NCBI GenBank assembly: GCA_021018995.1
Contig: CM037587.1
Span: 91,571,251-91,635,250, forward strand
Direction: 5' to 3'
DNA length: 64,000 bases
From: Chloranthus sessilifolius
Taxonomy: Eukaryota; Streptophyta; Magnoliopsida; Chloranthales; Chloranthaceae
Within the stretch, counting starts at the first letter, position 1, and each line of letters starts with the position of its first letter. The notes under the pieces are model-generated. The model saw only the letters and a list, made by a program, of their open reading frames with translations. It had not been told where the DNA came from and did no database searches. Made by a program: the position numbers and the translations under genes. Of the stretch, positions 51,201-63,200 are shown piece after piece.

Positions 51201-54200
51201 TGAGTTCCCGACTTTCGATGGAAGGCTAGATCCTCAAGTCTTCCTCGACTGGTTATCCGACATGGACCAGCACTTTGAGTGGTTTGGAATGAGCGATGAA
51301 AGGTGTGTTAGACTTGCTAAAATGAAGCTCATAGGCCAAACCCGACTCTTTTGGGTCAACGTTGAACGCATTAGAACAAATGCGGGTTGTGCTCCCATTA
51401 CCCATTGGGAGGACATGAAGGAGCGACTTACAGAGAAGTACGTTCCTTCATACTACCATCGTCTCCTTGACCAATGACAAAATCTGCGCCAAGGTAGTAT
51501 GCGTGTGACGGATTACATTGGCAAATTTGAAGAGTTCATGATGAGAGCCAAGGTATCCAAGACCCCAAGTCACTCTATCCAGATTTCGTCAATTGAGACG
51601 ACTTGCAAAAGAGTTAGTCCCCACCCTGTTGAGACTCCACCGAGTGTTACACCGTTGTTCAAGACCTTGAACGATATTTGAAAATGACGGTGACTAGGCG
51701 ATCTGATTTTCACATTGGTCAATTCCGTACCAGCAAAGTGAAATCTAGTGTTGGAAACCTGCCTGCCAAACCCACGCAACCTACATCTACCAATGTGAGG
51801 TTTGACAAAGGTAAGGGTGTAGCCGGAGAATCCTCGAAGAGTGGGTCTCATGTCAAATGCTATAAATGTCAAGGGTTGGGACACTTTGCCGCCCAATGCC
51901 CTACGAGAGACCCACAAAGGAATCTCTTCATTGACGGGGAAGGAGAAGAGAGTAAAGGAGTTTATGAGGAAGAGGTCTTTGAGCCGAATGCCACACCTAG
52001 TGACGAGGAAGGTGATAGCATGAGTCGTGCTCTAGTTGTGAGGTGTGCCTTTGCGCAGCCTCAACGGGATGAAAAGGAGGATTGGCGAAGGGAGAACATC
52101 TTCCACACCTTTGCCACATGTGGGACAAAGAGTTGTAGGGTAATCGTGGATAGCGGAAGCTGCACCAATGTGGTGTCAGAACATACCGACACCCGCTTAG
52201 GGCTTACACCTGAAGCCCATCCGAGACCTTACAAAGTCGCATGGATTGACTCTTCATCCATTTCCGTATCTCAGAGGTGTCGTGTACCCATACAGTTGGG
52301 TTCATACACTGACACCTTATGGTGCGATGTGGTGCCGATGGATGTGGGCCACATTATCTTAGGGAGGCCATGGCTCTATGATTTGAACGTGACCATTTTT
52401 GGGCGATCTAACGTTTGTACGTTCAATTACAAGGGCAAGAAAATCACTCTTAACCCTTTGGGTCCCAAAGCACCATCGATCCAATGAGTTGAGAAGAAGG
52501 AGGTCAATCCAAGGCCATCAATATTGTGACCCCTTGAGTTTGAGAGAGCATCGAAAGATGAGAGTGTTGTGTATGTCGTTATTCTTTGTTGAGTACTTAC
52601 GAGTCGATGCGTGAGTACCCCAAGGAGGTAGAGCCCATCCTGAATGAATTTGCGGATGTCTTCCTCGAAGACTTACCTAATGAGCTCCCTCCCATGCGTG
52701 ACATTCAACACGCAATTGACTTAGTTCCCGGATCGATATTACCGAATCTGCCCCACTACAGGTTGAATCCGGTTGATCATGCCTAGCTGACCCTGCAAGT
52801 CAGTGAGCTCCTTTAAAAGGGGTTCATACAAGAGAGTCTGAGCCCGTGTGCTGTACCAGCATTACTCACGCCTAAAAAAGATGGTACATGGCGCATGTGA
52901 CGCAGGACGGTACCCTAAACCATATGAATGCAATGATTAATTTTGCCGAAATTAAATTGAAATTAAATAAACAATAAAACTTGCAAAATATAACGAATAC
53001 CTCAGGTTTTCGTAGTATTCCACGGGAGAATCACGCATAATTTAGGCAGGGTTCAGTCCGAGCGCAAGATCCGTTAGGTTGCAGCGCAGATCGATCCTAG
53101 AGATAGAACTCTAGGTTTTTCCAGATTAGGGCGCTCACGATTCAATGATGGGATCACTGATTTTCTCTGAATATCAGGTGCGAAAGGTTTAATAACTCTG
53201 CTGGGCTCTACGGTTGTTGAATCGGATGGATTCAAGGATTTAGAGAAATTTAGGGTTTAGGATTTCACAAGATGGTCGATTTAGGGTTGTAGAATCACAC
53301 AATCAAAGATAAAAGAGATAGATAGATAGAATTGTAGGCTTCACACCCTTGGCTTCGCACCAAACCCTTCTCGGGAAGAAGATTCACTCTTCGTAGAGGC
53401 TCATTTCAAGCACACATAAGCAAAAAAAAACTCTTTTCATTCATAATCAATAATCTCCTCAATAGAATGTTTACAATGCCTTTATATAGGCTAAGAAAAC
53501 CCTAAACGATATCAAACTCGCAATTAAAAGAGTCCTAAAATAATAAAAGACTAAAAAGGTAAAAAAAAAAATGAAAAACGAAAATTTTCCATCACTGTAG
53601 CCTGCTTGAGCGAGGATTATAACCGCTCGAGCGAGCTTAAGTGGTCGCTCGAGCGAGAAATTTAACCGCTCGAGCGAGGCCCGCTCGAACGAGGAATTTA
53701 ACCGCTCGTGCGAGGGCTCGCTTGATACTATTCTCCTCGTGGTTTGTACCCGCCCTCTTCATTTCCAGAACTCCCTTTTCGCCTAGTTTTGATTTCCATT
53801 CCGCTTCTTCCGGCGTCAGTACACGCGAAAAGGTCCATATCCGATCTCTACGATGTCGGCGTCCCTGTCAATTCTCCCGGGCCGAAAAGGCTTCATCACC
53901 GATGAAGCAGCGTCGTGATAGCGCTCGAGCATGTCGGGGTTCAAACATCGCACTTCGTCTTCAGCTAACCATGACTTCTCGGAGTCCGGCTTTCCTACTT
54001 GACCAAGTACTTTTGAATTCCTCCGTCATGGGTGGATATCGCCATATCATCTAGTATCCCTTCGATCTCATCTCTGCGTTGCTTGTGTGGGGAAGGGAAG
54101 GGTAGGGGTTGCAGGGTGGGGCTGGAATTTGGGCTCGGGATTGCTTGGAAGGGGTTGTGAGGGGGTGGGGCTGGGGCCAATGAAGGAACCGGGTCCTCCA

Positions 54201-57200
54201 CATTGAATGTAGAGCTGACCCCTATATCAGGTGGAAGCTCGATAACATATGCATTAGGGCCGCTCGTTGCCACAATTCTAAAAGGCCCAGCGCCACGGGC
54301 TTGAAGTTTCTTTGCGGCTCCCAATGGGAACCGCTTAGGCCTAACCCGAACCATGACGTAATCTCCAACCTGGAATTCCTTGAAGCGCCTGTGCGCATCC
54401 ACAAATATTTTGTATTGTTCATTGCTAGCATTAATTCTTTTTCTAATTTCGGCATGCAATTCATGTATATGCTGTGCAAATGAATCGACTGACTCGGAAA
54501 CTCGATGGGATGCAGATATAGGAATTAAATCAATGGGTGTTCTAGGCCTATGACCAAGGGCGACCTCAAAATGACTCATACCTAGGGATCTTTTGACTGA
54601 ATTGTTATATGCAAACTCGGCTAAAGGCAAAATAGAATCCCAAGTCTTAGGGTGATCATCAACAAGACAACGGAGAAGATTACCTAAGCTCCTATTGGCG
54701 GACTCCGTTTAGCCATTTGTTTGAGGATGATAGGCTGACGAAAATTGGAGCATCGTACCCATCATGTGCCATAAAGTTTTCCAGAAGTAACTGGTAAATC
54801 TCACATCTCGATTTGACACAATCGTCTGGGGTAAACCATGTAGACGCACAACCTCCCCGAAAAATAATTTGGCTATGTGAGCCGCATCGGAGGTTTTAAA
54901 ACAGGGTATGAAGTGGGCCATCTTGGAAAAGCGGTCCACTACCACAAAAATGGAATCGTGCTTTCGTTGAGTCTTTGGAAGCCCAAGCACGAAATCCATA
55001 GAGACGTCTTGCCACGGGGTGTGCGGCACGGGTAAAGGGGTGTACAAGCCCGTATTTTGTTTTATATGCTTTGCAACTTGGCAGGTACGACATTGTTTTA
55101 CGACCCTAGAGACATCTCTCGCAAGGCTAGGCCAATAGAACCTATCCTCAACAAGCGCACTGGTTTTATCGCGCCCAAAATGTTCGGCAATCCCTCCGGC
55201 ATGTAACTCCCAGATGAGGAAATCACGCAATGAAGTGCGAGGGATGCACAAACGTTTCCTTTTGAATAAATACCCATCCAGCAGGGTATATTCGGAGTTA
55301 TTGTTGTTCGGATTTTCAAAGAAAGCAGTGTATTCTGCCACCGAAATCTGGGCAATCAGGATAATCTTGCTTCAACTGCTCAAATCCGATGACTCGGTGC
55401 TCATAGACTGCAAAGTCATGACTCGACGACTAAGCATCGCGGATTGTTCTCAGACCAAACCTTATGCTTCAAAACAAATGTGAACCCTTGAAGGTACTCA
55501 ACCCACTTCGCGTGCCTCGGGTTTAACTTTTTCTGGGAAGCAAGCGAGGAAGCGTCGTGGTCAGAAAACAACACAAATTCTTGCGGTCTCAGGTAATGTT
55601 TCCAATACCACAGAGATCAGACGACCGCATAAAACTCCTTGTCATAGGTGGAGTATTTCTGCTTTGCCTCATTGGGTTTCTCACTAAAATAGGCCACAGG
55701 GTGACCTTCTTGGCTTAGCACTCCGCCTATGCCTACACCCGATGCGTCACATGCTACTTCGAAGACTTTGGAAAAATATGGTAGGCGCATGACAGGTGCA
55801 ATAACCATTTTCTCTTTTATCTCGGCAAAGGCCCTCGTCGCGGCTTTGCTCCACAGGAACTCCCCTTTTCTCATGCAATCGGTAATGAGAGCCATGATGG
55901 TGCTAAAATTCCGGATGAAGCGACGATAAAACGTGGCCAACCTGTGGAAGCTACGGACTTCATGAATATTTCGAGGTTCGGGCCACTCCACAATGGCCTT
56001 AACCTTCGTAGGGTCTGCAATCATCCCGTCTACTGAGACAATGAATCCCAAGAATACAACAGAGTGCTGCATGAAGGTGCACTTCTTGAGATTCGCGAAT
56101 AGCCTTTCTCTCCTCAAGGTTTCGCAAAGCAACCTCAGGTGGATAATGTGTTGCTCCTTGTTTGAACTATAAATCAGAATGTCATCAAAGTATATGACAA
56201 GGAACTTGCCAAGGAATGGCCTCAACACTTGGGTCATGAGCCTCATAAATGTGCTCGGGGCATTGGATAGCCCAAAAGGCATGACCATCCACTCATAAAG
56301 ACTGTCTTTGGTCTTGAAGGCGGTTTTCCATTCATCACCAGGGCGAATACGAACTTGATGGTAGCCACTTTTAAGGTCTATCTTTGAAAAGATAGTGGCT
56401 CAAACCATCATGTTAAGCATGTCATCAAGCCGCAGTATGGGAAACCAATATTTAACAGTGATCTTATTAATTGCTCGGCTATCCACACACATACGCCATG
56501 TACCATCTTTTTTAGGCGTGAGTAATGCTGGTATAGCACACGGGCTCAGACTCTCTTGTATGAACCCCTTTTGAAGGAGTTCACTGACTTGCCGGGTCAG
56601 CTCGGCATGATCAACCGGATTCAACCTGTAGTGGGGCAGGTTCGGTAATATCGATCCAGGAACTAAGTCAATTGCGTGTTGAATGTCACGCATGGGAGGG
56701 AGCTCATTAGGTAAGTCTTCGGGGAAGACATCCGCAAATTCATTCAGGATGGGCTCTACCTCCTTGGGGTACTCACAGACTGACTCAGAAGTACTCTCAA
56801 CAGTAACAACGACATACACAACACTCTCATCTTTCGATGCTCTCTCAAACTCTGAAGGGGTCACAATATTGATGGCCTTGGATCGACCTCCCTTCTTCTC
56901 AACTCTGTTGACTGATGGTGCTTTGGGACCCAAAGGGTTAAGAGTGATTTTCTTGCCCTTGTAATTGAACGTACAAACGTTAGATTGCCCAAAAATGGTC
57001 ACGTTCAAATCATAGAGCCATGGCCTCCCTAAGATAATGTGGCCCACATCCATCGGCACCACATTGCACCATAAGGTGTCAGTGTATGAACCCAACTGTA
57101 TGGGTACACGACACCTCTGAGATACGGGAATGGATGAAGAGTCAACCCATGCGACTTTGTAAGGTCTCGGATGGGCTTCAGGTGTAAGCCCTAAGCGAAT

Positions 57201-60200
57201 GATGGTATGTTCTGACACCACATTGGTGCAGCTTTCGCTATCCACGATTACCCTACAACTCTTTGTCCCACATGTGGCAAAGGTGTGGAAGATGTTCTCC
57301 CTTCGCCAATCCTCCTTTTCATCCCGTTGAGGCTGCGCAAAGGCACACCTCACAACTAGAGCGCGACTCATGCTATCACCTTCCTCGTCACTAGGTGTGG
57401 CATTCGGCTGAAAGACCTCTTCCTCATAAACTCCTTCACTCTCTTCTCCTTCCCCGTCAATGAAGAGATTCCTTTGTGGATCTCTCGTAGGGCATTGGGC
57501 GGCAAAGTGTCCCAACCCTTGACATTTATAGCATTTGACATGAGACCCACTCTTCGAGGATTCTCCGGCTACACCCTTACCTTTGTCAAACCTCACATTG
57601 GTAGATGTAGGTTGCGTGGGTTTGGCAGGCGGGTTTCCAACACTAGATTTCACTTTGCTGGTACGGAATTGACCAATGTGAAAATCAGATCGCCTAGTCA
57701 CCGTCATTTTCAAATATCGTTCAAGGTCTTGAACAACGGTGTAACACTCGGTGGAGTCTCAACAGGGTGGGGGACTAACTCTTTTTGCAAGTCCAGTCTC
57801 TTACGAAATCTGGATAGAGTGACTTGGGGGTCTTCGGATACCTTGGCTCTCATCATGAACTCTTCAAATTTGCCAATGTAATCCGATACGGGCATACTAC
57901 CTTGGCGCAGATTTTGTCATTGGTCAAGGAGACGATGGTAGTATGAAGGAACGTACTTCTCTGTAAGTCGCTCCTTCATGTCCTCCCAATGGGTAATGGG
58001 AGCACAACCCGCATTTGTTCTAATGCGTTCAACGTTGACCCAAAAGAGTCGGGCTTGGCCTATGAGCTTCATTTTAGCAAGTCTAACACACCTTTCATCG
58101 CTCATTCCAAACCACTCAAAGTGCTGGTCCATGTCGGATAACCAGTCGAGGAAGACTTGAGGATCTAGCCTTCCATCGAAAGTCGGGAACTCAACTCGGA
58201 CATTTTTGAGGAGTCTCCCTTCCGGGTCGTAGTCATCTCCATGATGATCAAACCTATGATTCCGGTTCCGATTATGTTGGTAGCCATTTCGTTCAAAACG
58301 TGGACCATTACGTTCACGGGGTGGTTCAAAGTACTCATCACCCTCGTCTAACCGATTGACTCGGTTTAACAACCTCTCATTGGATGTTTCGAAAGTCCTT
58401 TGGGCTACCTCTAAGACAGTCATTCGATCATTGATCGATTTTAGGTCAGCCCTCATGCCGTTAAGAGCTTTGGCAATCTCACTCATGTCCATGGTGATAC
58501 AGTTTACTACTGACGGGCTCTAGAATGGAATGCAAGATGAACACTTTGGCCAAAACTGAAATAATATGTGATGAAAATAAAGTGCAATGAATGCAATGTC
58601 ATTCAGTATGCCCTAACCTAGAACCTAAGGCTCTGATACCAAAACTGATGCAGGACGGTACCCTAAACCACGTGAATGCAATGATTAATTTTGCCGAAAT
58701 TAAATTGGAATTAAATAAACAATAAAACTTGCAAAATATAACGAATACCTCAGGTTTTCGTAGTATTCCACGGGAGAATCATGCATAATTTAGGCAGGGT
58801 TCAGTCCGAGCGCTAGATCCGTTAGGTTGCAGCGCAGATCGATCCTAGAGATAGAACTCTAGGTTTTTCCAGATTAGGGCGCTCACGATTCAATGATGGG
58901 ATCACTGATTTTCTCTGAATATCAGGTGCGGAAGGTTTAATAACTCTGCTGGGCTCGGATTGATTCAAGGATTTAGAGAAATTTAGGGTTTAGGATTTCA
59001 CAAGATGGTCGATTTAGGGTTGTAGAATCACGCAATCAAAGATAAAAGAGATAGATAGATAGAATTGTAGGCTTCACACCCATGGCTTCGCACCAAACCC
59101 TTCTCGGGAAGAAGATTCACTCTTCGTAGAGGCTCTCAGGCACACATAAGCAAAAGCTCTTTTCATTCATAATCAATAATCTCCTTAATGGAGTGTTTAC
59201 AATGCCTTTATATAGGCTAAGAAAACCCTAAACGATATAAAACTCGCAATTAAAAGAGTCCTAAAATAATAAAAGACTAAAAAGGTTAAAAAAAAAAAAA
59301 AAAAACGAAAAACGAAAATTTTCCGTCACTGTAGCCCACTCGAGCGAGGATTATATCCGCTCGAGCGAGGGCCCGCTCGAGCGAGCTTAAGTGGTCGCTT
59401 GAGCGAGGGCCCGCCCGAGCGAGAAATTTAACCGCTCGAGCGAGGGCCCGCTTAAGCGAGGAATTTAACCGCTCGAGCGAGGGCTCGCTTGATACTATTC
59501 TCCTCGTGGTTTGTACCCGCCCTCTTCATTTTCAGAACTCCCTTTTCGCCTAGTTTGATTTCCATTCCGCTTCTTCCGGCGTCGGTACACGCGAAAAGGT
59601 CCATATCTGATGTCTACGATGTCGGCGTCCCCATCAATGTACGCCCATGACCATTTTCACTTTTTGAATTGTTTGCCATATGGAATCAAAATAAAACCCT
59701 CTGACTGTTGGACCATGATCTCAAGATCTATTATCACAAGTATTGGGGCGAAAAACAATTTATATCTATTGATTCAAAGGGGTCAAAAGGTACAAACATG
59801 TAAAACCTGGGTTGAGAAGGAAGGATGCATTGTTTAAAATAAAGGTACCCATCTTCAAAAGCACTTCCCAAAACCGTTTCATTGCCTTGAATAAAGGTAA
59901 CTCCGACGTCCTCCCGAAATTCATCTCATTGCCTTAATTCAAAACACCAAAATCGAAACCCATTTTCATAACCTAGAACCTAATGTCGTTCAATCTCCGT
60001 CCTCGTGTGATCTTCATCCACCAATCCTTTTTTGTCACCATTTGTCTCTTGAATTTTTTTTTCTAAAACAAGGTTTTTTGGGTTTGGGTTTTATTTTCTT
60101 GAAAAGACTTTTGGTAGAAAAAAGAACCAAAACTTAAAAGGCTTTTTTCATGGTTGTTTCTCAAGCTAGGTGGTTCAGTAAAGTGGGTTTTAATAATTCT

Positions 60201-63200
60201 TTCTTTTGTTTTTGTAATTTTTTTTATCAACTAAAAGGGATATTAGTAGAAGGGTTTGTATCATTACATATTAGTAGAAGGGTTTGTCCCATCCAAAATT
60301 TGTTGGGGTATATTTTAGAGGGGATTTTCAGGTACATTTCATTTGAGCCTTGGCTCCACTAATTTTGATATTGTTTTTATTTTTATTTTAATAAAGATTG
60401 TGGGTTGTAGAGACCATGGAATTTACTGAAGTTCAAATTTCTAATGGAGGTCTTGGGTCATGAATTTAATGGAGATCCTGGAGTTTGCAAGGATCCAAAT
60501 GATTATGAGGTTGTGGGATGTATAGATCATGGAGTTTGTAGAGCTTTCCACCTGGCAAAAACCCCCCACTGGACCCTCTTCTTTCTCCACTTTTGGTCTC
60601 AACAAATAAACCCAAAACCCTCTTCTCTTCTCCTCCCTCTGGTCTCTGACTCTCTCTCTCTAGGCTCTGAATAGACTATATGACTTGGCACCAGTGAAGG
60701 GTAGAAATGATATTTCGTACCTCCTAGCCACCTTTAAATAAATAAACGTAATGACATGAAACAAATTTTAACGACCCGTCACAGTAAGGGGGCATATGTA
60801 CGAGAAATACTAGTCAAAGGGGCGGAAAATAATATGGGGTGCGGAGTGCAATTTCGCAATATCTTAATGGGGTAAATGCAAAAATCTCTTTATTTAAAAG
60901 CTCCTAAGGTCTATTAATTTAAATAATTTAATTACAATGGACTCTAATTAATTTAACTAACATTATACTTATGATCAACAATCAATCAAGTGCATCAAAA
61001 CAATCAAAATCACCATTTAAGCAAATACTAAGATCTAATTAAGCATAAAATGGTCGTTACAATAGTCAGATACGTATCAGCATCCGTCAATACAAAACTT
61101 TTTTTCTTATTTTTTTAAAGAATTTCCTAAAAATCATTAAAGACTATAAAACTATTAATATACAAATGTATATACTTATTAAATATTTAAAATTATTCAC
61201 GTGACTCTATAGTGGCGGCCGTTACATGTACCAATACCGATAGCAGACCGATATCAATACTAGTATTAGTAGTAGTATTGGTTTGGTCGAAAATGATACA
61301 TATCGGCAATACATATCAGTATTGGCCCAGTTTTGATTCTAAAATTGGCAGCTCTCTCCAATACTGAATTTATAAACCTTGCTGCCAACCACCATACTCA
61401 ATTCAAGTGTCACCCACAATGATCTACTGGAGTATTCTATTATCATTGTTAATGTGAGGGCCTATTTGGTTTCTTAACCATACATGCTAATTTTTAACGC
61501 ATATGACTTGTTTCATCCATCGTCATCATCATCATCATCACTTTCCTATTTTGTTGCTTAACCATACATGCTACATGTTGCACGTATGACATGTTTAATT
61601 CATCATCCTCGTCATTGCCGTCGTTATCGCTATCGTCTTCATCTTCGTCATTGCCTTGTTCCACCTATTTGGGGTTAGCTATGCAAGTCCTACATCTTCA
61701 ACTATATGTGCATTATTCCTGATACCTAGTAATTTTCAAATGAGCAGAGATTAGATAAACACCCCCAAAACCGCTTTAAACTAGCAAAAATCTATGCACA
61801 AATGCCGGAAAACATCAATATTCATAGAATCAAATGTTGTAAAGTCTAAATCACCAAAGTGGGTCCAAAAGTGAAAATTCTAAAATTTTTTTATGAAGTT
61901 TATGAAAAAAATGTGCTTTAAGCTCAAATGTCTTGAGAACATTTATGATTAGTAGATCATGCATGCATTTGAGGAAGAAATACAAAGAAAAAGATATTTC
62001 TCTAAAAAACTTTTCCAGAGAATCCATGAAACCCTAACAACTAAGAACAACTCTTTTGAAACAGTACCTTATGTAGCATGAAATTCACGAATGCATTGAG
62101 TTATTTCTCGAATGTTGCAGATGCCATTACTTGCCACTTTTTGTCCAAAATATAACAATAATCTGCTCGGAGTTACCTGTTCCCTAAGCAAAAATATTTT
62201 ATATGCATATTTATAAGTTTTTTTTGCATTTAGCCCCCTATGTTATTGTGAAATTACACTCCGCCCCCCGTGTTATGCATATTTATTTTCTGCCCCTTTG
62301 ACTAGTGTTTTCTGTACATATGGCCCCTTATCGTGACAGGTCGTTAAAATTTGTTTCCTGCCGTTACACTTATTCATTTAACGGTGATTAAGTGGTATGA
62401 AATACCATTTCTACCCTTCACTGTTCACCAGGTCACATCATCTTCAACCTCTTGACATGCAGATTCCAGCAACTTAGGAACTCCATTAAAATAGGAAGAA
62501 GGCCTCACCTATTACAATCTCGCTGCCAAATGCACATAGAATCATGATCTCACTGCTAAAAATTAGAAAGCTCTATCAATGGCCAGATTCCGAACCAGAT
62601 TCAGCCCTCCGATGACGACAGTGATGGTGTCCCGTGGAAAACCGGTGATCGCGTGGAAAACCGATGTTGATCAAGGTGTGGATCGAATCTAGAGGTTTTA
62701 AGAAATAAAAAATTTAAAATCCATAATATAAAAATTTAAACCCTAGAATTTGTTTCCGACACTGCCTTTTTTGCCGCCTTCGGTGGTTGATTTGGAGGAT
62801 GAAAATGGCAGGTTGCCTGCAACTCTGTGAAGAAGAAGAAGAAGAAGAAGAAGTACCCAAACCCACCTATGAAACCACTTCGTCTTCTTTCCCAAAATCC
62901 ATTGCTCAAGGGTAAGAACACCGGAGATCATGGGATGCCACTCGGAGAGGCAGGTTGCCTGATTGAGCATGCCTTGCTTTTGCCCCCTCAACTTCAACAC
63001 CTTCCTCTCCCTCAAGCTATTCAACAAGAGCTCCATAGGATTTTCCTAGACAAGGTATATCTCTCTCTTTCTCTCTCCTCCACCCACCGAAGTCAAAATC
63101 TTTTCTCTGCCTCACTGTTCACTAATCAAACGTTGGGGTTTATTATAGGTCATCCCAGATTTGGGACTATGCATCTCCGTCTACGACATTCGATCCATCC

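Larger units (their letters stand above)
49506..59636. mobile_element. Inverted composite of two gypsy (CRM-like chromovirus) copies
   Basis: Plus-strand part C1 (49506-52897): integrase C-terminus, LTR, primer site, gag, protease, start of RT. It is joined at 52898 to a complete minus-strand element C2 with two LTRs (52898-53870 and 58646-59636). The whole is flanked by ATGTA on both sides (49501-49505, 59637-59641), though the left end is inside the integrase gene, not an LTR end. The integrase C-terminal frame runs into the LTR, a habit of CRM-type chromoviruses; lineage is an inference. Confidence 0.8.
49021..60888. mobile_element. MULE with long TIRs, split by the gypsy composite
   Basis: Left end GGGATTTTTGCATTTACCCC and right end (reverse) GAGATTTTTGCATTTACCCC; similarity continues through 'gatattgcgaaattgcactc' and beyond. 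Flanks TATATTTAA (49012-49020) and TTTATTTAA (60889-60897) are a 9 bp duplication with one mismatch. Removing the composite leaves an original element of about 1.7 kb. Same family as the Pack-MULE at 62217-63661. No transposase seen. Confidence 0.8.

Noticed and set aside
53641..54054. 137 aa plus-strand ORF rich in Arg/Ala
   Set aside because: Antisense to C2 LTR and integrase; its repeats come from the CTCGAGCG cluster.
52898..59636. Classic single autointegration inversion product
   Set aside because: C2 is complete, with both LTRs and an uninterrupted RT site, whereas an inversion circle from one cDNA would end at the target site; a more complex joining event is needed.
62743..63036. 97 aa minus-strand ORF with a leucine run
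   Set aside because: The leucine run is the reverse of a (GAA)n repeat; the frame opposes the RPC8 fragment.
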